In this document: piece after piece, positions 33,001-43,730 of the stretch
How the letters are laid out: each line of letters begins with the position of its first letter
Numbering within the stretch: position 1 is the first letter of the stretch
NCBI RefSeq assembly: GCF_037042905.1
Contig: NC_087261.1
Coordinates: 25,316,317-25,380,316, forward strand
Direction of reading: 5' to 3'
DNA length: 64,000 nt
Source of the DNA: Lytechinus pictus
Taxonomy: Eukaryota; Echinodermata; Echinoidea; Temnopleuroida; Toxopneustidae
Notes under the pieces: model-generated
The model's input: the letters and a program-made list of their open reading frames with translations, nothing else
What the model was told of the DNA's origin: nothing
The model's database searches: none
Program-made: the position numbers and the translations under genes

Positions 33001-35020
33001 AGAAAAACATTTTCGCAACAGTGAAAAAAGACCGAAGAAAATAGTGAAAATGAAGAGCACTGCTGATATAGTGAAAACTCAAGCTAAACACGGGAAATGG
33101 AAGCTGTGCTTTCAATAATCCAGCTATTATTATGATTCCATAATAACAAATATTACCTAGGACTTCAAGCTCTCTTCTTTTGGCAAGATACCAGCGATAC
33201 AGGATGGCCTGGGTGCTCCTCCGCATCACGTAACCATGGAGAAGGAACTGAGAGATGTAGCTTTGACTGATACCGGTAGAATGGGATATGAGGTTCTGGG
33301 AGAGACGATTGCGGGTCAGGAAGTCCTTGATATCTTCTTTCACGTTCATATGACCTTTCCTGCATGAATTCAAGTAAAATCCGCATAATTCAACCTTCCA
33401 TAAGTCACATAATGAAGTACATTGAAGTAATCTATCAGACTAGACAATGTTCTTCTGTAGCACTTCTGCAGCATTCAAATCAAAGCTCTCAAGAATTAGT
33501 TATGTTTCAGTGTCCCCAAAATATTTGACTTGGGCAAAGTTGCCTGTACCTGTAATTTCGACCTACACAAAAAAAACTAAACACAACCAAAAAAAGAAGC
33601 ATTTTGAGAAGAAGGTGTAATGTAGATCAATTTTCAGAGTGCAGGACATAGTAAAAAATCTTGACATATGTCCCAAAGCTGTATGGGCACTGGGCAGCAG
33701 AGATACAATCCTTACACCTCATGGTCATAATGTTCTATTAAAAAGCAGTGCTTTAATTAATCCTACACTAAATTAGACCACACTTTTACTTGGTGCCCTT
33801 TGCCACTTTTAGAATTCATAAGGGAAAAAAAATTTAATCATGCAGGAAGATGTTTTTTCAAACAATCAAATTTGTTTCAAAATGTAAAGAATGTGATAAG
33901 AGAATATAATAAAATCTAAATTATTTAATAAGTTTGTTTTGTTTTTTTTAATAAATATTGAAGAAAGTGATGAAACTCAGCATTCCATAGAAGTGTGGTC
34001 TAAAAGCCTTGTTTAGTCAGGGATCAAATCTGGGTTTTAAGCTTTTTCGATCCCACCGCTGCCACCAGTTCTCTGGATGTTTTGATGTTGTTTGAATGTA
34101 ATACCTCTTGTCCTCTGTTAACCAATTATCCCGAAAACATAAATACAGGCAATTAAAATTTCCCTTATTACAATCTGTTTCTATTACTAATTTTGCTCTT
34201 CTTCATGTTTTTCTCTCTTATTGATTCAGCAGAATAAAGGTTCGAAAGATGTATCAGTATCCATTTTTTTCACCTATAAAAACAACAGTTCAGGCCCTGC
34301 TGATATTAGTTACATGAAAATAAAACTTGTATAGGGAGTAACTGTAGTTGTATCACAGTAAACTTCCTTCATGATTTCTATGACAGTCACAGCACATCTA
34401 TGGCAAGAAAAAGCCATTGCAATATCATGGGTTGAGTAATGAGATAACATTGTCCTTTTCATAAGTTGGTAGCCACTGTACGGGCTACTGAAATCCTGCA
34501 ATTTGTTTGACCATGAAAATTCAATCATAGATTATTAAAAATTTGTAAATGGTATATTATAAAAAAATTCAAGAAACAGGGCTGAGATGTAGGCCTACTC
34601 CTACCTAAAGAGAGCTTCCACTTCCTCGTTGGTAACATGGAATTCATCACCACTGCCTCCTCTGACTCCATCTATACCATCCCCGTTCTCCTGGAATCCA
34701 TGTCCTGCATTGGAGAGGAGGGTCACCAGGGAGGTCCTGTTTCCAGGAGATGCCGGCTCCTGGCCCAACCCACTTGTGGTGTCCAACGACGAGTTCCTGT
34801 TCGTCACTGTCAGCTGCTGTGGGGCGTGGTAGCTGCTGATTGGTGGAGAGGCAGCAGAGCTGACGATGGGCTGATCCATTCTGGATGGGAGGGGTCCCAA
34901 CTCGGAATCCATCTTCGCCATGGTGTCACAAGCGTGGATGATTTCATCTTTGGTTAGTCCGGTGCGGACGAGACGTCGCAGGAGTTCTATCTGCTCGATG
35001 GTGTATCGAGGCTCAGACAT
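26821..35020 (-). CDS. HMBOX1: Homeobox-containing protein 1 (HMBOX1/HOT1), 6 coding exons
   Basis: Telomere-repeat-binding and transcription-factor family with an HNF1-like N-terminal part and an atypical homeodomain. Exons in transcript order: 35020-34605, 33359-33157, 31606-31325, 30832-30737, 27833-27723, 27005-26821. They total 1293 nt (430 residues; human about 420), with GT/AG at each junction and a continuous frame. The start MSEPRYTIEQIELLRRL matches the human EPRFTIEQIDLLQRL region. A POU-specific-like segment (KEDIKDFLTRNRLSQNLISH...GISQSYISQF) covers about residues 146-190. The homeodomain covers about 257-331, and its helix 3 reads KVYNWFANRRKDANRKK (Trp318, Phe319, Asn321, Arg323). 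The C-terminus HQDPAEVATQLVEVNNSIM...VKTE mirrors human HQDPISLAVEMAAVNHTIL...IKTE. An acceptor (TTCCAG) 6 nt before the ATG implies at least one upstream noncoding exon. That exon was not located. Confidence 0.96.
27321..27661 (+). mobile_element. Full-length tRNA-derived SINE
   Basis: A-box-like TGGTGTAGTGGTTCTGAC and B-box-like GGTCGTGTGTTCAAATCC (27363-27380), then the body (CTCGACCCAGGTGCTAAATG, GGTACCCGGTAAG), GCGCTATATAAAAGCGGAC and a (ATT)n tail. It is in an HMBOX1 intron, opposite to the gene. Most complete SINE copy in the window. Confidence 0.88.
27723..27833 (-). CDS. HMBOX1: HMBOX1 coding exon 5
   Basis: Acceptor GTTTACAG, donor ACAG|GTTAGA. Encodes the acidic segment AGETIITRNVSHDDDSMPEV through SSADLTNDGDMT, between the homeodomain and C-terminal motif. 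Confidence 0.93.
28129..28545. repeat. Foldback repeat related to 54940-55323
   Basis: Shares with the 54.9-kb element ATTATTGGCCTGGTTC, a (G)TGATGA...TCAC terminal motif and TATTTCATTGTGCTCTAC. The arms are diverged. It is in an HMBOX1 intron. Confidence 0.55.
29136..30022. repeat. Composite inverted-repeat block built on CCAACACCAACACCG
   Basis: Terminal motifs CAATGGCTGATTTCAAGTTC (left) and TACTTGAAATCACCCATTG (right) are inverted. Internally the module CCAACACC(A/G)...ACTTGAAATCA and its complement recur at about 29341-29430, 29757-29815 and 29925-30015, forming perfect or near-perfect hairpins. It is more GC-rich than its surroundings and lies inside an HMBOX1 intron. Confidence 0.75.
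30737..30832 (-). CDS. HMBOX1: HMBOX1 coding exon 4 (homeodomain recognition helix)
   Basis: Acceptor TATCCAG, donor ATGG|GTAAGT. Encodes NDIPEHSRVNPSKVYNWFAN and RRKDANRKKRM, which contacts DNA in homeodomains. Confidence 0.97.
31325..31606 (-). CDS. HMBOX1: HMBOX1 coding exon 3 (first half of homeodomain)
   Basis: Acceptor TTTGTAG, donor TTCAG|GTGAGA. A Ser/Pro/Gln-rich linker leads into GKRRERFVWKDNCLKVLEAY and ERIRLSDACNAMQEASG. The intron splits the homeodomain between helices 2 and 3. Confidence 0.96.
31697..32395. repeat. Duplicated intronic segment split by a SINE
   Basis: 31697-31918 and 32190-32395 are similar (CACATGAAGAACNNAAAAACTAAT, GGTGGCAGCAGTGGGATCGA, CTTACTTCNNCAATATGGTC). 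A minus-orientation SINE (31926-32157) lies between them. A short inverted trace (CGATCCCACCGCTGCCACC) recurs at about 34047. Confidence 0.8.
31926..32157 (-). mobile_element. tRNA-derived SINE, minus orientation
   Basis: Tail AATAATAATA at the low end, then GCGCTTAATGTTTCTAAGCGC, CCCCGGCTTAAGCACGGC and a B-box complement GGGATTTGAACCCCGGA. ATGTA flanks both ends as a possible target duplication. Confidence 0.85.
32518..32900. repeat. CTA/AAT microsatellite and two partial SINEs
   Basis: 32518-32572 is (CTA)n merging into (AAT)n. 32573-32740 resembles a SINE body in minus orientation. 32785-32900 is a plus-orientation SINE fragment (GGGTTCAATTCCAGCC, CTGCACTCAACCCATGTGAG). Confidence 0.65.
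33157..33359 (-). CDS. HMBOX1: HMBOX1 coding exon 2 (POU-specific-like domain)
   Basis: Acceptor TTCATGCAG, donor CCTAG|GTAATA. Encodes KGHMNVKEDIKDFLTRNRLS to STQAILYRWYLAKRRELEVL, parallel to human IKEEIKAFLANRRISQAVVA...AFYRWYQLEK. Confidence 0.95.
34605..35020 (-). CDS. HMBOX1: HMBOX1 first coding exon
   Basis: ATG at 35020-35018, donor TTTAG|GTAGGA. Encodes MSEPRYTIEQIELLRRLVRT then a Ser/Pro/Gly-rich disordered stretch ending EEVEALF, parallel to human VEELM. The exon starts at 35026, so 6 nt of leader precede the ATG. Confidence 0.93.
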
Positions 35021-35319
35021 TGTTATCTGGAAAAAAATGAAATAAAACAAAATGAAATACAAGATCATCAACATTATTCATCATTGGGAAAAATCAATAA
35101 ACAAAGTAACATCAACTTAAATTGGTACATTTATGTATAATCTGCACAGGTTTATGATAAAACAGCAATTATTTCTTAAGGGAGACAGAAACCAAGAATA
35201 AACACTATACTTCACTTGTGGATAGAGTTCCAAAATGGCAAGTCCTGAACAATTTAATTAGCAGAAACAGTGAAAAAGGGGGTTGAAATACAGGTAATAA
35301 AAAGCCCCTTTTTTATCAT

Positions 35320-36263
35320 TTAAGGACGTTCCACAGTTAAAATGAAATCCATGTCATTTTCACAAAACTTTGCACATAGATACTTTAGAACCTGAATATT
35401 CGAAATATGCAAAAATTAACATAGGTCCATGTGCTTGATTTTTTGCTATGGAGCTTCAAAGTTCACCCGAATGAATGTTCTTACGGATTGCGCATTCAAA
35501 AGAATTTGGCATTTTTAGACCTCGCAAGATCACTACAATGAGTTTAAACCTCTATTACTCAGTCAAAATACATGAAAAGGTCATCAAATTTCGCAAGAGA
35601 GTTAATAAGTGTATCGTTAGAATGGAGAATCTATTTATAGTGCTATTTGTTTGCAATTTTAAGTCTAACAGCACTGTCAGTTCTTAAAAATGGCGTAAAA
35701 CATAACAAAAACCCAATCTCAAAAAAGTGAAATTTCAATAACAAACTACAAAAGTACAATAAATGCTGCACTTTATTCAAAATCCATGTCATTTTCACCA
35801 AAATTTGCAAAGTTGTAGAGGAAGGTATACCTAAGAGGTGCAAACATTAAAAAATAGGGCTTCATGTGCTTGTTTTCAAACTATCAGCATTTTCATTAGA
35901 GCAAATGTGCTTTTTAAAACACCAAAAATGCGCCAAATGCTTTGTATCTATGAGAAGAAAAAATCAAAACCACTCTACCATTTATTCAAACTCGGGGTTA
36001 TATTCGTGATTTTTGGCAGCACTGCAGAGTAAAGTATTTTAAAATTGTAGAGATGTTTTTTTAAATGGTCCATGGAATAATTAAAGTTTTTTAGCTTCAT
36101 AAACTAACGCATCGGATCTGCAGTTAGAGTGCAGATGATGAGAAAAATCAGTTCATACCCACAGCTAATTAATCACCTGTTCATCCATTGTGACGTCAGC
36201 GCGCAGAGTGTAAAATATGCGCACATCATAATGCGCACAAACATAACTGTGGAACGTCCTTAA
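35320..36263. mobile_element. TTAA-bounded inverted-repeat element, family E (944 bp)
   Basis: Ends TTAAGGACGTTCCACAGTTA and TAACTGTGGAACGTCCTTAA form a near-perfect 20-bp inverted pair with TTAA at each edge. Internal motifs AAAATCCATGTCATTTTCAC recur in direct orientation (35344, 35778). It is in the likely HMBOX1 5' region. No transposase is visible. Confidence 0.85.
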
Positions 36264-36367
36264 ATCATTTAATAATTGCAAAATAAATCTGGTAAAATTG
36301 ATGGATGGAATGAAATCTGGAAATATTTTTTAAGCCACAAGCATAGAAATTGATGGATAGATAAATA

Positions 36368-36374
36368 GACTGAC

Positions 36375-36416
<42 letters not shown>

Positions 36417-36692
36417 GAAGAAAGGAAGAAAGAAAGAAAAATAGAAAGAAAGAAAAATAGAAAAAGAAAGAAAGAAAAAATAGAAAAAGAAAGAAAGAAA
36501 GAAAGAACAAACGAACGAACGAAAAAAGAAAGAAAGAACGAAAGAAAGAAATTAAAGAAAAAGAAAAATAGAAAAAAGAAAGAAAGAAAGAAAATTGAAA
36601 GATTAAAAGAAAGAAAGAAAGAAAAAAAAAGAATGAACGAAAGAAGGAAGGAAGGAAGAAAGAAAGAAACAAAGAAAGAAAGAAAAATAGTC
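36368..36692. repeat. GATA then GAAA microsatellite
   Basis: A (GATA)n block at 36374-36415 grades into imperfect (GAAA)n to about 36692. On the minus strand it reads as Phe/Leu/Ser-rich frames that are not genes. Confidence 0.95.
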
Positions 36693-37319
36693 AATTTTTT
36701 CTTTTTTACAAACTTGATGAAGTCTAAAGTCAGACTTAAAAACAAATATCAAAATGATATATTCTTCTTCATATATACAACACCAGAATGTCATTCATGC
36801 CAGCAGATCAAAATAGAATATATAAAGAGTAAAAGAACACCCATTCTTTTTTATAACTACACATACGATATCAGAAGTGACTCAATTGCATAAAGTAACA
36901 TTGTACCTATTACCCTAGCTGATAAAAAGATATGGAACATATATATATTCCCCATACTCACAAAATAATATCAACAAAATAGGAAACTTCAAATCTGCAA
37001 GCTAAACTTTTTGTATGGACCAAACAATACACTTTTAATTACAATTATTAATCATCACTGGTACAGTTATCAAAATATATTTTTTAAATATGTTTGTTCT
37101 TTTTAAATATCTGTGACTCCAAAACTTTTTTGTGCAGAGTGGCGCGCTGTAAACATATATGCACACACACACAATGTGCATTACTGTATGTTCGCTTTGC
37201 ATTGCGGCATTGTGTATACGGGCGTGCAATATGCATACAAAATGGCACCCAAAGAAAATCATAAAAAATGATATGATTTCATTGCCATATTGGAAAAGCC
37301 ACACCCTTAAAATCACGTA

Positions 37320-37900
37320 AAACAACGGGGAACAAATGTCGCTTTCAAGAAAAAAAAATGAGAACAGTGAGACCGGACCGTCATCTAGAAAATGCGTAAT
37401 CCATTTTCTTAGAAATTTACGTATTTTATGCGATCTTGCGTTCAAGATCCGGCGCACTATGCTTCAATTTCTGCAACTAGCTTGTAGAAATCGCTCTTGC
37501 ACACAAGCGCGGAGCCTGCATGTACAATACAATATAGTTGACCCGATACGTTACTACTGCGTCGAGCTAGTTGAACAAAGAGGTTATAGCGAAAAGGGTC
37601 CGACAAAACCTTCCTTTACTCACGACAAGACGTTTAAATCCTGAAGAAAATATCCCTGAACTTCCTCAGCCTTGTAACATCGTTAATATTTCTACTGGCA
37701 AGACGCAAACTGGTCCAAATGAATTATTTTCCTGGGTTAAACGTCTCGAGTCCCCCTTGATTGTCGAAGATGGTAACTCGTTTACGCGTTTACCAGCCAG
37801 CCAACCAGCGGTTTGTAAACATGGATTATGTTAATGACGGCTTAGCTAAACGCGCTGTTCTGTCAAAGGTTATGTATGCGGGCATTCCCTAAAAAAGCGG
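37320..37900. other. Non-repetitive, CpG-enriched interval upstream of HMBOX1
   Basis: More CpG than its flanks (ACGTTTAAATCCTG, CGTCTCGAG, TTTACGCGTTTACC). It contains a plus-strand open stretch (RVRQNLPLLTTRRLNPEENI...) with no recognised domain. It could be a promoter or 5' exon of HMBOX1, or a small exon of another gene. Confidence 0.35.
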
Positions 37901-38399
37901 CTGCTACGGAGTGTTTTGCAGGCGTTTTAAGCCACATTTTCATGAGGCTATATAGTCTAACGTTTGGATTCGAAATTGTTGAGGTTAAGCCCCGGGAGGC
38001 CAACTGAAATATTTCAAATCGAAATCTTCGATACTTATATTTTTAGTTACCAATTCGATCTGTATTTCACCCTGTTTTTTGCTTGTATGTTTGTTTCATC
38101 ATCAATATTTTGCTATAATCTTCCTTTTTTTTTTTAATGTTCTTATATTAATTTCACCAAGGGGCTCCTTTCACAATTAAGCTCTGCTTCTATATGGGGT
38201 CCCAATTAAACCTTTTATATGTTATAATTTGCCAACCTTTGTATTAGATATATTCTGTATATCACTTGATTGCATGGTTTTTATAAACTTATATCACTTA
38301 TAATCACCTCGATTTAGAGCAATTAAGAACAAATTAAAGAAATTAACTTTTGCATATGTCAATCACAATCATTTGCAGCGGATGGCATAATATCATAAG

Positions 38400-38730
38400 A
38401 ATTATAAATTAATAATGATAATGATAAAGAAGAAGAACCATAATAACAATTACGATGCAATGATAATAATAAAAATGATTATGATGGTGATGATGATGAT
38501 CGATGCATGATGATGATGATAAAAATACTAATAATTATAAATAATCAACAATAATAATTGTAGTATTAGCGGTAGTAGTAGAAGTAGTAGGCCCTATGTG
38601 TAGTAGTAGTATTGCAGGGGTAGTAGTAGTAGTAGTATATAGTATAGTAGTGGTAGTATAGTATGTAAATGGTTTTTATGGTATATATATATATACATAT
38701 ATATCTATATATTTATATATATATATATAT
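38400..38730. repeat. ATG/ATA/GTA triplet and TA simple repeats
   Basis: Imperfect ATGATGATG, GTAGTAGTA and (TA)n tracts without a gene, leading into the GATA cluster. Confidence 0.85.
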
Positions 38731-38777
38731 CATTGTTTTACTGTTAAAATTACATTCATCATCAATACCATCGTCAT

Positions 38778-39930
<1,153 letters not shown>

Positions 39931-39989
39931 TATTCATTTTCATCTCAATCAACTTTAATGATCTCGTGAGAAAAACCTTTCAAAAAATA

Positions 39990-40463
39990 AGAGCCTCCCC
40001 GCGGCTCGCGGCGCGCCGCGCTCGCGCGCTTGCAAATACGGTTTAGCGGATCGTGTTGCATTGCAGTTGCAGTGCAGTGCAGTGGTCATCTGTTACCTCT
40101 TCGAAACTGAGAGAAAGGACTTCATTTTTCACATTTTCAAAGAGACTCTTATAAAATAATATTTTGAGATCGCAAGCTATTGATTTGACTTCGCAAGTAC
40201 CGAGATTGACTGAAAATGACGTAAGAAAGAAACTATGTAATATCACATTTTTGTGGACACCAGAGGTGGAGATTTGAGAACGAAAATTTAGTGTACCGCC
40301 TGCCGACACTGTCGGCCTAGACTTTTTGCGTTATCCGCTGGTTTTATTGTTGACGCGACGGCCGGCGGCGGCTAACGAAAATTTGCACGAATGATGCAGA
40401 CCTTTTTTTTTGCGAAATATTTATTTTGACCTGTGAAGATCTACCGTATGTGGCAAAGTGAAG
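39990..40463 (+). promoter_or_regulatory. CpG-rich leader/promoter of the orphan gene
   Basis: It starts abruptly after the last spacer with a GC-rich stretch (GGCTCGCGGCGCGCCGCGCT at about 40001) and GACGCGACGGCCGGCGGCGG near 40355. This is the most CpG-dense part of the window and directly precedes the ATG. No TATA box stands out. Promoter function is inferred. Confidence 0.5.
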
Positions 40464-42539
40464 ATGGCAGAGTCAGAAGGGCATGGCGCATTAACTCTGT
40501 GGGATCTTCAAAGCTATACAGATGATCATGATCTGCCTTCTCCAGCTCCATCTGCAACCACAAGCCAGCCTGCATCCACTTCAGTTCTACTTCGACGTCT
40601 TCTTGCTGGAGAAGGATATCGTCGGGATGATTTTCAAAGTCGTACTGCAAATCACTTGTGGGGTGATGATCCTGGGGCCGAACCTGTACTCAGACGGGCA
40701 AAGGTAAAGGTTGAGTGTCTTGATGATGTCGATGAACAGGTTTCTGATGATGAAACAATTGAATTTGAATTTGAAACAAAGCCTAACGTTAATCTTGCCA
40801 GTGGCAGTAATGAATTTAGTCATAGTGAACTTGATAATGATATTGATAGACACTCAGCTGCATCGGAGACCAGGTTCCAGGACTGTCGATCTTTTGATGA
40901 AGTTGATAGTCAGATTGATGAAGATGGATGGTTTGTGGATGAGGGAGAAGATGAAAACGAACCTAAAAATACAACTCAGTGTGGCACTAGCCCTGTTTGC
41001 ACAACTCCAATAGATGGTCATGATTCTTTTGGTGCGAGTAAACAGCTGATGGCTTTAGCCTTGTCTATTAATGCCAAGAATGTTTTCAAAAGGAAGAATA
41101 TCAATGTTAAAAGTATTCAATCAGGAAGTGCCAACATCGAAGAGCAGTCTCATTATCCTACCAACAAGAAGACAAGACTTGTTCTTGATGAAATCGCTGC
41201 TTCTGGCTCGGATATACCAGCACCAGGTTCTAACGTTCAAGTTACAAATGCACCTGAATCTAGATTTTCAGACAAATCAGGTTTTAGTGGTAGAAATGCA
41301 ACAAGTGATCGCAGGGTTTCTAAAAACAGCAGCATCGGTCGTGTTGGGAGTCTGTCTCTTCCTGCACCTGCTCAAAGTCGGGAGCGGGATAGCGTTGGTT
41401 CGCAGGGTGAAGGCGAAAGAAACATTGCAAGGACTTCAAATTCCAACACGAACTTACCAGACGTTGTACCTAATCAATCACAACGAAAGCTGAAATCGAT
41501 TCTGGACCAAGCTGTAATCAGGGCTACAAGAGTTCGCGAATCCAGTCTCGCACAAAAAGCTGATTGTGAAGGTCCTAATAGTATTGCTCAAAACCCTGAT
41601 AGTGGAAAGAAAGAAGAGATCAAGAAGAAGCTGCGCCCCTCGGAACGAGCACGAATACTTCAAAGACGTGTGCCGCCCAAGCCAATGCCACGACCCGATG
41701 CTCTGACCGTCGTGGCATTAATACCTTTCGTAAATTTACCGTCTCAGGGATCAAATCCAACTGTTCCAACAGATACTCCGACTGTTACCCCAACTCAACC
41801 AACAACGGAAAACAAAGATGTGGTGGATGAAAAGAGCAAAAAAAAGCAATCTACAGTGGGTAAAAGCCATATGGTGTTGAGATCGCGTGATAAAAATAAA
41901 CTGAAAAAGCAGAATCAAACAGAGCTAAATGAGCTTTCTTCACAAGGTAATGATGAAACTCAACAGCATTGCAAAAGCATACAGGGTGTTCAAAATAAAA
42001 CGCAGGATCGTAAAAGCAGCTCTCTTGTCACAATTCCAAATCCACTGTATCCAGTATTCCGACGCATTGCTCCAAAGCCTAAAGATTACCGTCCTGAACG
42101 ATCTCCCCCTAAAAAGGCTCGCCGTAGAAGACCTAAAAAAAAAAACGTACATGTATTACCAAAGCTTGTTGTGCCTCTGTTTGAGCTAGTCCCCGAAAGG
42201 CCAGCCACTTCAACATCTGAAAACCTTCCGAAGGTCAAGTCTAATATGGAGGGGTCGTCCAAACCAAAGCCGCCTTCTGCTCGTAGGAAGCAGGACCCGC
42301 TCTCTGCGCAGACAAAAGGTGAGAAGTGGAGGCAGGAAGAGAGTGAGGTACTTATTCAGGAATCTGATTCGGATCATGAAGAGGAACAAGACCCTGATTT
42401 GGATCCTGAAGAGGATCAGGACCAAAGATTGATTAGTTTAGTATCGGATGATGAAGGTGATGGATGGGAAGTTGTGAAGATGGAGGTTGACTCTGATGAG
42501 GAAAGAAACCATGGTGATCAGGTTGAATTCTTTTGGTAA
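40464..42539 (+). CDS. Intronless orphan gene, 691-residue disordered nuclear-like protein
   Basis: I do not recognise this protein. The frame is open for 2,076 nt on one exon. The ATG at 40464 is in a good context (AAGATGG). The frame extends two codons further upstream but without an ATG. The first 60 residues (ALTLWDLQSYTDDHDL...SVLLRRLLAGEGYRRDDF) look the most ordered. Then come acidic stretches (about 85-165), Ser/Asn-rich sequence, and a basic cluster KKARRRRPKKKNV at 550-562 typical of a nuclear signal. The tail is strongly acidic (SDSDHEEEQD..., SDDEGDGWEVVKMEVDSDEE). Consensus sumoylation sites VKVE (Lys82) and VKME near the C-terminus, and SIM-like LISLVSDDE, are visible. There are no zinc-finger, kinase, transposase or membrane signatures. 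It could be an echinoderm-restricted chromatin protein or a fast-evolving orthologue of a known one. Confidence 0.8.
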   Translation: MAESEGHGALTLWDLQSYTDDHDLPSPAPSATTSQPASTSVLLRRLLAGEGYRRDDFQSRTANHLWGDDPGAEPVLRRAKVKVECLDDVDEQVSDDETIEFEFETKPNVNLASGSNEFSHSELDNDIDRHSAASETRFQDCRSFDEVDSQIDEDGWFVDEGEDENEPKNTTQCGTSPVCTTPIDGHDSFGASKQLMALALSINAKNVFKRKNINVKSIQSGSANIEEQSHYPTNKKTRLVLDEIAASGSDIPAPGSNVQVTNAPESRFSDKSGFSGRNATSDRRVSKNSSIGRVGSLSLPAPAQSRERDSVGSQGEGERNIARTSNSNTNLPDVVPNQSQRKLKSILDQAVIRATRVRESSLAQKADCEGPNSIAQNPDSGKKEEIKKKLRPSERARILQRRVPPKPMPRPDALTVVALIPFVNLPSQGSNPTVPTDTPTVTPTQPTTENKDVVDEKSKKKQSTVGKSHMVLRSRDKNKLKKQNQTELNELSSQGNDETQQHCKSIQGVQNKTQDRKSSSLVTIPNPLYPVFRRIAPKPKDYRPERSPPKKARRRRPKKKNVHVLPKLVVPLFELVPERPATSTSENLPKVKSNMEGSSKPKPPSARRKQDPLSAQTKGEKWRQEESEVLIQESDSDHEEEQDPDLDPEEDQDQRLISLVSDDEGDGWEVVKMEVDSDEERNHGDQVEFFW

Positions 42540-43073
42540 ATCAGGACATGCATGAATCATTGGTTTACATAATTTACTTGTTCTACAAGCAGTTGATCTG
42601 CTTCTCAATCTCTGATAGTTTAATACCACATGGGCTGAACCCGTTTGTTGAATTTTCTATCATGGCGATACTGTATTCTATAGTTCATTTCTTTTTGTTA
42701 GCTGTTTCATTGTAATGTGTACATTATGATAATTGCCTTCCTTTAAATTCAGGTTTAGGCTGTTGTTTATTTCTCATAGTCATAATGAATTTCAATATAT
42801 TTATTGATTTCATGAATAATTTTCATAGTATTTTTAAGATACACTGAAGGTTATGTATTCTGTGGAATATATCATTCCCCTGTTTGTCCAGTTATGCTCA
42901 ACCTCAATCTTTACATGTTTGGTGCACTTTATTTATCAAAATTTTTTAAAAAGATGAATAGAATTAGAAATTTTGATAATTATGAAGTCAATAGATCTGG
43001 GCTCTGCTGCATCCACATCAAAATAAGTTAGTAACTCTGTCTTCAGTGGGTATTTTGATATAAAATAAGTAAA
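42540..43073 (+). other. Probable 3' region of the orphan gene
   Basis: AT-rich sequence without coding signal. No strong AATAAA lies immediately downstream; the nearest clear one is at about 44272. The transcript end is unresolved. Confidence 0.4.
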
Positions 43074-43099
43074 TTAAAAATTACAATTGATAGTAGGTT

Positions 43100-43320
43100 T
43101 GCAGACTGTAGATGTCGGGGGATTTTGCTCTGTGACTTTCAGAGTATATTGAAAATGCCGGTCAATGTACAGCTGGGAGGTCTTTGCCGAAAAATGATAA
43201 ACTTTAACAGCAGTTTCGTTGTAAGTTTCGGAGCTGATGAAAAATTGCAGATATGTTGTTTTTCCTGAGTCAAGTACACATGTTTTGATTCCCCAATTTT
43301 CGACAAAACACTTCTTGGTT
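43100..43320 (-). repeat. Dispersed repeat shared with 15640-15900
   Basis: Similar to 15640-15900 at DNA level (GGGAGGTCTTTGCCGAA against GAGAGGTCTTTGTCGAA; TGCAGATATGTTGTTT against TGCAAATATGTTGTTT). It has an open minus-strand frame of about 113 codons, but the two copies align in different frames. Confidence 0.65.
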
Positions 43321-43439
43321 GTTCTTTGTCGTGAAGGGAAATGCGTTCTAATCCTATGTATGTCGTTAGTGCGGAAAGGAAACGTTCTTAACTTATGCAA
43401 CTGGACCTCATACATTTGATTGTGGAACTTGAAGTGTCA

Positions 43440-43730
43440 TGTAAGTGGTGTAGAGGTTGTAACTCTCACCTTGTAATCAGAAGGTCATGTGTTCAAATCC
43501 CAAGTCATAGTATCCTCTGACAACGCATCAATCCACTCTTTGCCTCTCTCCACCCGGGTGTTAAATGCGTACCCATTTTAGTGTGAATGCCAATACCTTA
43601 CATGTCTAGTAAGAGTGAGGAGAAACTTGCTAGAATACCCCCGAGGCGGGGAGAAATTGTGTACTATACTGTATGCAGTATGTATCTTTATTTTGATGTA
43701 TTGAGCACTATATAAAAGTGGAATGTATTA
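43440..43730 (+). mobile_element. tRNA-derived SINE
   Basis: Head GTGGTGTAGAGGTTGTAACT, B-box-like GTCATGTGTTCAAATCCC, body CTCCACCCGGGTGTTAAATG and end GCACTATATAAAAGTGGAAT. Diverged from 27321-27661. Confidence 0.8.

Noticed and set aside
36265-36745. Phe/Leu/Ser-rich minus-strand frames of 135 and 158 codons
   Set aside because: Translation of the GAAA/GATA microsatellite.
40458-40463. Upstream start for the orphan protein two codons earlier
   Set aside because: The codon at 40458 is GTG; the first ATG in good context is 40464.
40711-42189. Other frames of 60-140 codons overlapping the orphan gene on both strands
   Set aside because: Shadows of the long frame; none has recognisable domains.
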